Shown here: piece by piece, positions 10,401-35,969 of the stretch
Position numbering within the stretch: the stretch's first letter is position 1
Layout: each line of letters opens with the position of its first letter
DNA from: Balanoglossus misakiensis
Lineage: Eukaryota > Hemichordata
NCBI GenBank assembly: GCA_040954595.2
Contig: CM082576.2
Span: 13,950,001-14,014,000, forward strand
DNA: 64,000 nucleotides
Direction of reading: 5' to 3'
The notes under the pieces: model-generated
The model's input: the letters and a program-made list of their open reading frames with translations, nothing else
Told to the model about the DNA's origin: nothing
The model's database searches: none
Translations under genes and position numbers: made by a program

Positions 10401-13400
10401 TTTTTCTCTATTTTTTGTGATTTATTAAAACTTACATGTTACAACACCCACTGATAAAACCTGCACTTTAAAAATAAAACAGCTGCAATTCTTTGACAAA
10501 ATGAGCAATGACAAAATGCATTCATACCTGAAGACATGACAAGAGGGAGGAGATATCGATCCACTATTCAAAATATTTGTGAAAAATATTCTAAGAAATA
10601 CAAGTAGTGACCCGAATGCACGCCAAGGCCAGTAATAAATGTCATCATAAATGTCATTACTGTACATACTCTGAAAGGTGCAGCATTTTCTAAATTCGTA
10701 CACTTCCTTCCATAAAATGCTCCCATATTAAGAGGTTCCTGTCATTAAATGTTGAACGGTGTTGGTAGTTTACAGGTTTCACTGAGTAATTAAAAAAAAA
10801 TGAATCCACAAGAAGCTCTCACATGAATCATTTTGTATCAAGTCATGATTAAAACGGCTCTACATTTTGCCCACACTAAAATTACCCATGATGCATTGCT
10901 ATTTTTAAGCTTGGTTCCCTTCCCCAATTCCACCAATGGCTGTGCTCTCTGCTGTGAACATTTTGGGGGGGGGGGGGGGGGGGCAGGTATGACCAGCAAG
11001 AAAAGCGTTCTTGTCACTGGCCAATAACAAGCACCGTGATTGGATGAAATACCCGGTTCAACACGGTGCAGTTCACACTTGACGTTTGTCAGCCATTTTG
11101 TTTTCACAAAGCATGCTTTGGACAAGTTGCCTGTGCACTAAACTTGCATGGATGTACTCTGGTTGTAGGCCAGAGGAATTAGAAAGACTGCCTAAATTTT
11201 CTATGCAGAGGGACTGCCTTGGTCTGTTCGACTACTAGCATTGCTGTAAACTGGTGGCCTGAACCCGACCCTTCAATCATTTGTTATGCAAAGCCAATGG
11301 TAGAACTGGAGAACCGGAATTCATTTTATTAGCAACGAAATTGAAATTTATCCTTGAGGCAATATCCAGCCACATTTTGACCACGATGCAGATGAGCCCA
11401 GCACTTCCGATTCTATGTCCATCCAAAATTTGCCACATGGCACCACACATAATCCAAATAGTGAAGTCTGTCCATGAAATAATATTATCGCCTAAAGCCT
11501 GAAAGCAGAATGACACTCACAGCCCAGAATCCAAGAGATAATTTGGTGTGGTCATGCGACCCTGTGGTTTACTGTTTTTACAAAACACAAAACTGCTATT
11601 ACACAAAAGTTTTGGTGCAAAAAGTTTGAACGCAAATACATGTACATGTATTGGCAATGTGGAAATGATTTTGGGGGATTTAGTTGACATTTCACTACGT
11701 TCAATATTGACAATGATATTCATAGTGAACAGATTTGATACAGCATAGATTATCATCATAATTTGTTTCATACAGTAATTTTTAATTATTAGTTTTTGCT
11801 GTTTTGCTACAAAGAAAAATATTCTCCTTTTCGCTTGTCGAGCATTAGATTTTCACTCGTAATGTACTTGTAGAAAATAAGGCATCTTTTTTTATGTGAA
11901 CAATATGTCATCACTTGATTAGTTAACCCTTTCACCCCCAATTCCCTATTACATGTACAGAGGTCCAATTTTACCATAGAAAACAATGCATTTGGGCCAA
12001 ACCACGGTGGTGAAAGGGTTAAACTTGGTACTCTGATGCTAATATTCGACCAAAATGACATTCAAAATGCAGACACTGTATAACAAAGTCTGCGATATAG
12101 TGAAATGTTAAACAACAATCTTTTCTGATGGCAAGGGGTGTACAATGAAGAATGGTGTCCACGGACTAAAAATGTGATCATAATACAAGCATCTTCTGTA
12201 AAACATACAAAAATGTATCACATTTAAAAAACAAATCCCACATATAGTTCTCAGGCCAATCTTTAAACCGCCAATACTTTCATTTGCGGTACGACTAAAA
12301 TCAACTTGGATTTCACGCAATCACAATTTAGAACTACCACTCCAGAAAAAAATCAAGGTAACTACGACTGCAAACAGGTATACTCTGTAACATAAAACTA
12401 TTGTGAACCGTGTATGACTTAATTTCACTGCTGAACAGAAAAAATGAGGTAGTTGTACTCTACACAGGAACTGTTGCGCCCTTGATTTTTTTTTACACGT
12501 ATTAAAATGACAAAATAACACAAGGTAAAATTACCGCTATATTTGAAGATGTACATAAAAGCACACGCAAATTTCCGAGTCCATAAAACAGAACTGAGTA
12601 AAAAGACCACCACCATCAAAATATGAAGTTGAGTGAACCACAAACACACAGACAACATACTATACACCAATGTGGAACTGGCATATCAGAGTACAAGTGT
12701 ACTTCATATAAAATGATGTTATACATAACTTAACATAGATTTATAAGTATACGAGAATCTCTATCGTGACTTGAAAAGTACAAGAATTTGACCGGTATTT
12801 ATGTGCAAATTCCACATTGTTGGTTTCTCATTTTACAAGGAATCAGCTCAAGTTAGGGTTATTAATTTAACTTGACAGGAAATCCAATGCATATGTAAAT
12901 GCATGAACGATGACAGCTTTTTAGTATATGTGCACTCTCTCAAAATGTTGTTTCTTTCTTGTACACTTTGCACAACATCAGAGTGCAATATTATCTTGGT
13001 CTAGTTTTGAGACCAAGAAAACAATATCCACTAAACTGACGATTTCTTCAACATTTCACTTGTTCACCTTCAGTCATGTTTGACTTCAGTTCAACTTCAT
13101 GATACATAACATCTACAGCAGCAGAGAATAGTTTAAGCAGCCAGAGGTCACGAGGTCAGAGGTCAACTGGTTGCTGAAAGACTGTACTGTACGTTAAGTT
13201 AAGTTCCTGTAATGGCTGGGTATATTCTCATTGATATTACCGGTACTGATTTTATGATAACCAAAAATATAAATATACATTTATATATATATATATATAT
13301 CTACTCCTATGTGTGTTGAATTCATTGTTTAAAGACCTGTTCTTTTGATTTGTTATTCATGAAATATTGTAATAATTTATTAATTTAAAGATATAGATCT

Positions 13401-14326
13401 GTTTGCACTGGTTAGTATAATAATTTGCAAGTCTATATAGACTAGCTGCAGAAGGGTCAGGGGGTGTCATTCAATGAAAAAAAAACAATGGCAGCCATTT
13501 ATGAAAACTAATAAGTAGATTTCTGGATATCACAGATTTTGCATCTTGTTACTTTTTTTCCACTCTGTCCTTGAAGTGACATGAGAGAAGAAAAGTGGGC
13601 CAACAGATGAACTTTGAACTCTGATTATCAAAACAAAGTGCAGAGTACCATGGTACTGTCTGTACCAGAGCGTACACATTTCACATAAAGAGCTAGGGCA
13701 ATACATAAGTCACAAATTTAAATACACCATCACGTTTCATGCTTTGAAAGAAGAATACAGTGTAAGGAAATTGCCCTAAAAATGTGAAGTGATCGGGAGA
13801 GCCGAACAACATGAGGTAGCAAAAAGCTGACTTCCTGGACTGCTTATTTACATGCAAAACTGCAGTGCACCTGGGGAAAATGTGTTTACTTTCCTGGCCC
13901 TAGTGTGGTTCTGAATGGCTATAAGAATATTCCCACAACCTAGTTCCGGCCTGAAAACAACGCATTTTCCCTACCAACAACACAATGGTAATTATAAACA
14001 AACGATCTTTCCTAAATTGACCTGAGAAATCTAGAATGGAAATTTGTTTTGATCAGTGTAACCAGATATATCTATGTGCATTAAAAAATTCTCCAACATG
14101 AGAGCATGAAAAAAAGAACATACATAATGAAATATAACCTTTTTTTAACAATACCCCCCTGAGTATGGTGAGACAAAAACAGCCATCCACATTTGGCTTT
14201 TATCATTTTTTTTAAAAACTACCCTGTATTTTGATTCCATGGTTATTTTTTTTTACTGAGAAGGTATTCAATAGAAAAAAATCATGATGAGGTTTTTTTT
14301 GACCTTGCAGGTCTGTCGTAGAGTCA
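4427..14326. other. Intergenic region between convergent ER and ERR (3' UTRs and non-coding DNA)
   Basis: No further gene is supported. ER 3' UTR poly(A) candidates on + are AATAAA at 6808-6813 and 6996-7001. An ERR candidate on - is the complement of TTTATT at 13376-13381. The region also holds a 90-base TTAA-flanked mini-element (11933-12022), a run of 19 G (10965-10983) and a short TA repeat near 13,285. The predicted short reading frames here lack family resemblance and occur on both strands. Confidence 0.6.
11933..12022. mobile_element. Small TTAA-flanked palindromic element
   Basis: TTAACCCTTTCACC at the left is mirrored by GGTGAAAGGGTTAA at the right, about 90 bases in all. Related elements occur inside each synthetase array unit (35522-35617, 41092-41187, 46646-46741 and 51648-51745). 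Confidence 0.75.
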
Positions 14327-28100
<13,774 letters not shown>

Positions 28101-28562
28101 AAAATTTGCATATTAGATTCAAGAGATATACATAGGGTCGGGGTTATAGCGCCGAGTTATTGGTTAACTGCATGTGGCGCGCGCAAATACTCCGACCCAA
28201 CATGCATAATGAGTATCCAGCACGCTGATGGCACTCTGTGTAACCCCTATGTAGTGTCGAATGTTATAGTGCCTGCTCAACTAACACAGTTAGTACAATT
28301 TACGCCAACGCACTTTATTTATCGGCGTAGTGTGATTTTCTTCGGAAAGGTTACCGTTTCTACAAATAGGCCCACTACAATTAGGGCATTGCATTTCAGA
28401 CGTGACCGTGACGTTGTAACAACCGATCAATCGTGCAAATGTAGCCTGTTAAAGTTAACAAAAATGCTTGTTCAGTGTTATTCCATTTTTTTCCAGAATA
28501 TAGTGGCTCTTATTCAAACCTATCGTAAAATAAAACAACCGATCAACGTGTTTTAACAATTG

Positions 28563-28861
28563 AATGTATGTATGTATTGTATGTATGTATGTATGTATGT
28601 ATGTATGTATGTATGTATGTATGTATGTATGTATGTATGTATGTATGTATGTATGTATGTATGTATGTATGTATGTATGTATGTATGTATGTATGTATGT
28701 ATGTATGTATGTATGTATGTATGTATGTATGTATGTATGTATGTATGTATGTATGTATGTATGTATGTATGTATGTATGTATGTATGTATGTATGTATGT
28801 ATGTATGTATGTGTGTGTGTATGTATGTATGTATGTATGTATGTATGTATGTATGTATGTA
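28563..28861. repeat. (ATGT)n microsatellite, about 300 bases
   Basis: About 70 near-perfect ATGT units with one GTGTGTGT interruption near 28,812. It produces long artificial open frames on both strands, which should be ignored. Confidence 0.98.
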
Positions 28862-29653
28862 TACTCCACACATCGAAGTAAATAAGTTCACTGATTATAC
28901 ATTGGAAGTCGGTGCTACATATAATCTCGTTTGTTTTTGACAAGTATTATTGAATTCTAAAAGTTTGCAAACATAAACACCGTGACGAATAAGTAAGAGC
29001 AAACGTGAACAAATGATTTATTATTGTTTTGTTGTTGTTGATGATGTGTTTTTCTCATCTTATACCAATCATGACCTTGTAACGCGTGCATCTAGGACTG
29101 GAAACAGTGCAGTACACGTATATGGTATATTGTTGAAGTCGTTGGCTTGGAAGCAGGCCGTCACCGGACAGATAAATTCTTTGGGGGGAAGGTCGATTCA
29201 CCTGTTCTAGGGCACGTGAACCGGTGGTCATTGTCGTCGATGTGTGCTCAGGGTAGGTGCCGCGCCGCCAATTCAACTAATAAATTCCCTTGTTGTTCCG
29301 TAGCCAACCATTGAAACACTCAATCTTTTCACGCCCGTGTCACCAAAAATAGTTTCTAAGCCTCATACACCAAGACAAGATTTGCAGAGGGGTGTTTCGC
29401 GGTGTTAGATTTGTGTTGTAGAATCTTTGTCGTCGGTAGTAGGCCTACAAATGGAAGTCGGAAAGACAGTTTTCGGGGTTTTTAAAATAAATGTCGAGCT
29501 CATAAAAGTTAAAATACTGCATATAAAATGTTTCCTTCTCTCTCTCCCCCCCCCCCCGTGTTTATCCGGTCGTACTTTAGATGTACCGCCGCGTTGGAAT
29601 GCGAGGCCCCTGTCATTCACGTGCAATGCATGCAAGGTGTCTGTGAGTGACGT

Positions 29654-29800
29654 CATACATACATACATACATACATACATACATACATACATACATACAT
29701 ACATACATACATACATACATACATACATACATACATACATACATACATACATACATACATACATACATACATACATACATACATACATACATACATACAT
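29654..29800. repeat. (CATA)n microsatellite, about 147 bases
   Basis: Perfect CATA units. This is the reverse complement of the ATGT tract about 0.8 kb upstream, so the two can pair as a long imperfect hairpin. Confidence 0.98.
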
Positions 29801-31750
29801 GAAGCACGTGATGTGAGGAGTGAAAAGTTGTGAAAAAGTGTCAATACAGAGAATAAAATAGGTACTATGTGAAATATAACGACACTACTATTAAATAGTA
29901 AAGTTGTCTTCAATGAAGTAGTAATTAAAACAATGATGGGATATATGGTAAAAATAATAATTTTCGTCTTGTTTTCACTCTTGTTGATTTGTTTGTCAAG
30001 GTAAAATATTGTCTGTAAAACTTGATTTCTTGTATGTGTTCACAGACTCTCCCGACTTGATTGCTATTATCAACTACCATGACTGGGGCCGGGGTACCTT
30101 TATAACGCATACAAGGGTCTTCTCAAAAATGTAAGACTACCTGAGCTAACAATATCTTTATTCAGTGATTCAATGACACGACTTAAATTGGATATTTTGG
30201 CGTTATAATATTAGGGAAGATGGAAACAACTAACAGACATTTTTAGCGAAACAAAAAAGTGAATACATTTCGCATCAGCTGCCTTCCGCACATTCAGACA
30301 ACTTTGAATGTGAGTGAAACAGAGACGACCCCTAGGTTACCGAGGACAACGAAGTAGGTCAAAGTACCCGGATGGAAATGGCTTTCGTGTTGTACGTGAT
30401 GTAGTACGTTCAACTGCGCATGCGCTACTCGTCACTAAACTTTTTCCAGGTAATGATGAATATGTAGTGAGGAGTGTCCCCCGTTGATTGCCGGTGTTGA
30501 TTGTACTTAGCTGTAAACTTTGAACTGTCTGTTCATATTCAAAGCAGGTTGGCTATATGCGATCACGGGCATTTTTAATAGCATTCATTTATGCATTCGT
30601 GAAAGGGCGTTCAGAGACGTACAGGGGGGCATTCGCGAGACTGCGCGCCATCGACGTTTGTTACATTGTTAGGGCCCACTGTTTGATACCATAGTTTCAT
30701 GTTTTATAGAAAAAAGATATCAATGAAATATGCCACATGCACACCATATCATAACGCGATTCTGTTTTTTGTTTTTTTTCTCAGTGTTCGGAAAACAGGT
30801 GATATTGAGAGCAACTTTGGCCGATATTTAAAATGTTTATTCATGTTTACCTTTAGGCCTACACGTAAGATATGAACAGGTGTTTAGTTTTTTTAATGTA
30901 CCGTAGATTCCCGGCTTGTTAGCTAGAGGTACCCTGGGTGGTAGATCTTGCTTCAAGTTGTCAGTTCCCGCGCGTAGAATCTTTGAGTTCAAATGCGAAA
31001 CAAAGACTTGGTATAGGTCACAGGGTTTCGATTTCTCCGGTCTGGGGCGGTGCCGTGGTGTAGTCTGGTATCCAGACCGCAGACGGGGTGGTGGGGTCAC
31101 TCTAGTGCATCAAAGTGCACCATACCACAATTATGAAATTTGCGTCTTTCGGACTTCGCTTTCGGCGCTCCCTTCCCCACAGATTCACGCCCCTCGCATC
31201 GCATCCGTTTCTTCCATTCCACTCACCACTGATATGATTAGGCCTATTAGGCCCTAACATTCTCTTATATCACGTACCAGTGAAATGTACTTTATAATAA
31301 AAAGCATTGGTTTCAATTTAGACTATGCATTTGTTACAGAGTATGAAAATCATGTATCACATATTACTATAATTCGGATCCAATTTAACGAACGAAAGGT
31401 CTGATTCTTGATTTGGACTATTACTTATCGATGACAAGTAGCGTACAAGATGAAGTTACTAATGCATGAACATTATACAGAAAAATTTGTACTAATATGT
31501 CTTGAAGCGGATATATTTTAATTTAGGCACTCGAATAATAAAGCAGCTCTTGCCAGCCGCCTGCGTCAGACCACCTATATTAAATAGACAAAAATATGTG
31601 GTGTACTTTATTGACAACAAAACTACCATTTCATCTGGTACCGAGAGAATTATTCATTCAAACAAAGAACCCAATGTTTGTTTTACAAGTTTCACGTTCG
31701 TGTTTTGAGGAGTAATGGCTGGCACATTGGCGGTGTAGTCTGGACTTCGA

Positions 31751-31828
31751 TAGCCTAGTCCTAGCCGTATTTTGTCCGCTCTGCCGCTTTGGAAGCAAAA
31801 CGGACAAAATACGGCTGGGACTAGGCTA
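31751..31828. repeat. Hairpin-forming inverted repeat
   Basis: Arms 31751-31778 and 31801-31828, each 28 bases (starting TAGCCTAGTCC), with a single mismatch and a 22-base loop. It is likely a MITE remnant. Confidence 0.85.
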
Positions 31829-31921
31829 GAACTACGATTATGCGAGAGAAACTTGCCTGATGAAAATGATTGCGTATGTATATTGCGCTAAGAAAGAAGA
31901 TCGTTTTCAAAGTTATATTGT

Positions 31922-31997
31922 TTATCTATTTATTTATTTCTTTATTTGTTTGTTTGTTTGTTTGTTTGTTTGTTTGTTTGTTTGTTTGTTTGTTTAC
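31922..31997. repeat. (TTTA)n/(TTTG)n microsatellite
   Basis: A short run of TTTA/TTTC units passes into about twelve perfect TTTG units. Confidence 0.95.
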
Positions 31998-32100
31998 TGT
32001 TCTTTAGATTGCAAAGTCACGGAAAGTTATCATACTAGATCAAGCTTTTTCACAAGGAATACCGAGACAGGGTTCTATATACATTGTGATCCTGTGAGGC

Positions 32101-32304
32101 TTAAAGGTATACGGTCACCTATGCGAATATAGCTATTATAGTTACCATCATGGCAAATTGGGATCTAGCCAATCACAGATCTGTGTGTGGCACAGCGAAA
32201 AAAAGCGTCACCATATGTCGAACACTCAAATATGCCATTTCTGCAATATGTATGCATGGGCGTACTGTATGTGGATTGGAGGTGACCGTAGCGTATACCT
32301 TTGA
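32101..32304. mobile_element. MITE with AAAGGTATACGGTCACCT-type termini
   Basis: TTAAAGGTATACGGTCACCT at the left is mirrored at the right by AGGTGACCGTAGCGTATACC, with a 4-5 base insertion in the right arm. TTAA is intact on the left and TTGA on the right. No coding capacity. Confidence 0.7.
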
Positions 32305-32401
32305 GAAGCAATACCCTCTTACATGTTACATGTTACGTTTATATTATTTCTGCTGGCTGCAGGTCGAGACTTGTCAGTTTCGTCACGTTTTCTTTGATAG
32401 C

Positions 32402-32754
32402 TTAAAGGGACAAAGTCTCTCTCCCGCTGCCCCTTTCCGTTAATTATATTTGATACAAGACACCATTTATGTCATTCAACATGTGGATATATAGTGAATC
32501 AACGTTCGACTACACACAACTTCCATCCGACTTGTAGACACGAGAGTGAGAAACTCGCCAAAATAAATAATCGGTGTTTACCGTTTATTCATTTTGGCGA
32601 GATTTTTACTCTCATATCCTACAAACGAGATAGATTTGTGTGTGGTCGAACGTTGATTTGCTATATATCCACATGTTGAATAACGTAAATGGTGTCTTGT
32701 GTCAAACATAATAAATGGGAAAATGGCAGCGAGAGAGAGACTTTGGCCCTTTAA
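32402..32754. mobile_element. TTAA MITE of the AGGGACAAAGTCTCTC family, copy outside the array
   Basis: TTAA (32402-32405) then AGGGACAAAGTCTCTC, mirrored by GAGAGAGACTTTGGCCCT then TTAA (32751-32754). The arms are long and nearly the whole element folds back around about 32,578. Two further copies lie inside the synthetase array. Confidence 0.88.
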
Positions 32755-35700
32755 CCCGCGCCATGCCCCCCAAATAAATGGACCGGGCCAGACGCTGGCA
32801 TAGCGCCAAAGGACGTCTCGCGTGAGAATAGGCCTAAAGGTGATTGCACTATTTATACCGTCAACACATTTGCACATACCGCCACATCAAAGGGGCGTGT
32901 ACACATCCAGGACTTTCCCAACACCTTCTTTGTCATAATCGATAGAAAGTAGTAGTTTCAAATTAGCTGGGAACCCAGAAAAATATATTATATTATGGGA
33001 ACTTTCTGTGGAACTTATTTCCGCATAAATTTCTAGCGAAATTTCCGTCTTTTATCATAAGCACTAGCTCTAGTGTCACCAGTTACCACCGGTGATGGGA
33101 ATCTATCCTCGCTATTGTTCCTCAACATTTCAGGACACCCTTTCTGGAACTTTTCAACATAAAAGACAAACTCATTCACAGATATGATTAGAAATTTGAC
33201 CAAAACACCCTTAATTTACAATATCTTGAGGGGGAGATATAATATCATGTCACAGTTACACCATACCAATGCTAAATGCTGCAAAGGTACTGTTCCCAAT
33301 ATCTCAGGGCGATGAGGACACAGACGGTGATCTGTATTTCGATTCCTCGCTTTGAACCAGTTTTGAAAATAGGGATGTGCTTTTTGCGAGTTTAGAATAG
33401 GGGGTCTAATTCTTCTACGGACATTTTTTATTGGGGGGGGGGGGCATATCCCCTCTAGGTTCAAAAGCACCACCCCTACCTTGATTTTGGGAACCCATTT
33501 TCAATGAGAGCGCCACCAACGGGCTATGTCTCTTGATATATCCCCGACTGTCCATTGGAATTAGTCGTACATATACAGCTGAAAACACAGCTGAAAACAC
33601 TGAATGCATACCGTCGACGTTCTAAAGTAAAATTAAGTCTAGTCTGAAGTTCAACAACAAAAACAGCACCACCAATACTGGCAATGTTTATAAAAACCTT
33701 CGTCGGCAATTCGAATGAGAGTCATTGCAGAATCCGTCAAGTATTAAAAATAGACCGTCGTCGAATGGGGGAAAATCAGTCAAATATTAGAAGATAGTGT
33801 GCTTTTGGACACATTAAATAGTGTGGATAAAGTGTTGGGTGTTTTGAAGTACAACAAACTTTTGCCAGTCTTTGGTGAATTCCAGACACTTGGACAAATA
33901 AGGAAATAGTAGATAGACGTCACCGTCACGTGAGATTTCAATATAATGAGATTGGACTAATGACCTTCGTCTGACCCTTGTCTACCTTCGGTACTGTCTG
34001 GGCCGGCTATATGATAAGGAATTTACAACGCGGATTTCTAACGACGCCAAAATACAATTCTAAACTGATAAATTGAAAACCTGTTGACCTTGATCCCTTC
34101 CCGTAACTTCAAGAGCTCATCAAATAACGAGACCACGAGTTTCAATAGAAGTCACAGGCGTTAATTACTGATTTAGCAGCTTGATTGATTCAACAGGTTG
34201 AATCACGCTGGCCCCCTGCCACATTCCAACCGCTGGTTGCGTTTTTAGCGTAGCGCAGCCAGTGGTGAGAATGGGACGTGACTTTTGTTTTTATGTGCCA
34301 ATTTTGCTGTCGACAATCCTCCGCATTATTTGGAAAGTTACGCACATGGCTTCGTGTGTGTAGGTTTTTTTATCATTTCTCGTATTCAGCAACTGGAAAA
34401 CTAAAGTTTGCAAACATGAATCGTAGCGTACGTGAACGCGTAAGTCATGGGATCGCGTTATAGCTCAGCCGCAAATTCGTAACTAAATACAAAACTCTCG
34501 CTCTTTGTAAAAAAAAAAATCACCAAACGCCGATTACTGGGCTAGTCTAAAAATTTAAAGCCCGGTGAGCTGCAACTCGATGAAAAAAATGACCCTTTAA
34601 ATAATCGGGGATATGTTTTCAATTCTGTTTAAATGGCATTGCCTGATAGTATATTTAGGGGCTATTACACGAATTTTGGTCAATAACGCGTCGTATTCGA
34701 GTGATGTCCGTATTTTGACGAGTTGCGCTTCGCAACGAGTCAAAATATGAAGAATGGAAATGAAGAATGGAAATGTAACGTCAGAGTGTGGATTACGTTT
34801 ACTTCCATGCGTTCAGTTGATGTTCTGGTCATGTTTGTCAGAACCTGACGAAAGATTGGACTTGCGAAATGCCACGCTTTTTATATTACCCAATGGGTCC
34901 ATCTGTTAGTTGAAAACGTTGTGATAATATCAATGAAATGACTCTTATAGTGTCCAACCCATGCATGCCAGTCTGCCACTGTTTATAATTTGTAGAGGCA
35001 TTCTTATTCATAATTGTGATGAGTGATATGGACTTATTATTCAGTACGTATTTTAAACCAATCTGAATTTTGAGTGCCATTGTTTCAAGCTTTGCCCAAA
35101 ATTGTACCTTTTTAGTATGATGTTTTATTTTCTATCATATGTTACATCATTTTTTTATGTTGTATTTCCTTTCATTCTTTTATCAGGGTTTTATTAACAT
35201 TTTTAGTATGTATAATTTTAACTTGTATGTCCTTTTCTTCTTGTCTTTTACGAGCGCATGTGGAAAGGCAATTTCCAATGCTCTGTATGCATATGGCAAT
35301 AAATTGTATTATTATTATTATTTTATTTTATTTAAACTTCATTTCGGACTGATTAAAATATCATCCATAGACAAATATACTATAAGTGGTAAGCCATTAA
35401 CATAAGTAAATACAACAATATTCAATTAAAAGGGGTTTGAGAGGGTTTTAGTAGCGATTTCATAGTCGGCGTTCAAAGGAAAATTGAACGCCAATTGTTG
35501 AAATCATCTTCTGATTCCCTTTTAACCCTTTCCCCCCGGCCCCTTCTTTAGAGGTCCAACTTTTACGGTGACCCTATATAGGAAACAATGGGTTTTGACT
35601 GGTGGTTAAAGGGTTAGAAAGGAGTGTGAGAACACAACCCAACGTTTCTGGAATGTCATTGTTTTCCATAGCTAGATGAATTCTGAATAAACTGCCATAT

Positions 35701-35969
35701 GATCGGTTTTCAACGCAGGTCTGATGTCTACTCTTTTTCTAATTTTGAGGATGAAGATGTAATCAGTTCTTCTGTGGATTTTGTTCGGATGCAAACGCGT
35801 ACAATGTACATGGAAATTATTGAAGCGATGGATCCTCCAAACACCAACCAAACTGAAGTGAAACAGTTGTAGTTGTTGTAAGAATGGGACAGAATTATTT
35901 CGGTACAAGATTGGCGTTACTCTTGTTGTGGTAGATTCATTTACGCATTCGTTAATACAGTGCTGTGAT

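Larger units (their letters stand above)
28862..33792. other. Intergenic region with microsatellites and MITE-like elements, no gene supported
   Basis: Apart from the repeats and elements listed separately I see no exon with family resemblance. Frames such as 30916-31257 are open but low-complexity-like and without a recognisable domain. The stretch at about 33,200-33,700 looks like a dispersed repeat. The synthetase array begins abruptly at about 33,793. Confidence 0.5.

Noticed and set aside
28455-28943. Long open frames over the ATGT and CATA microsatellites on both strands
   Set aside because: They consist almost wholly of the repeated tetranucleotide, which has no stop in any frame.
30916-31257. 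113-codon + strand frame
   Set aside because: No recognisable domain, an overlapping frame on the other strand, and lying among repeats.
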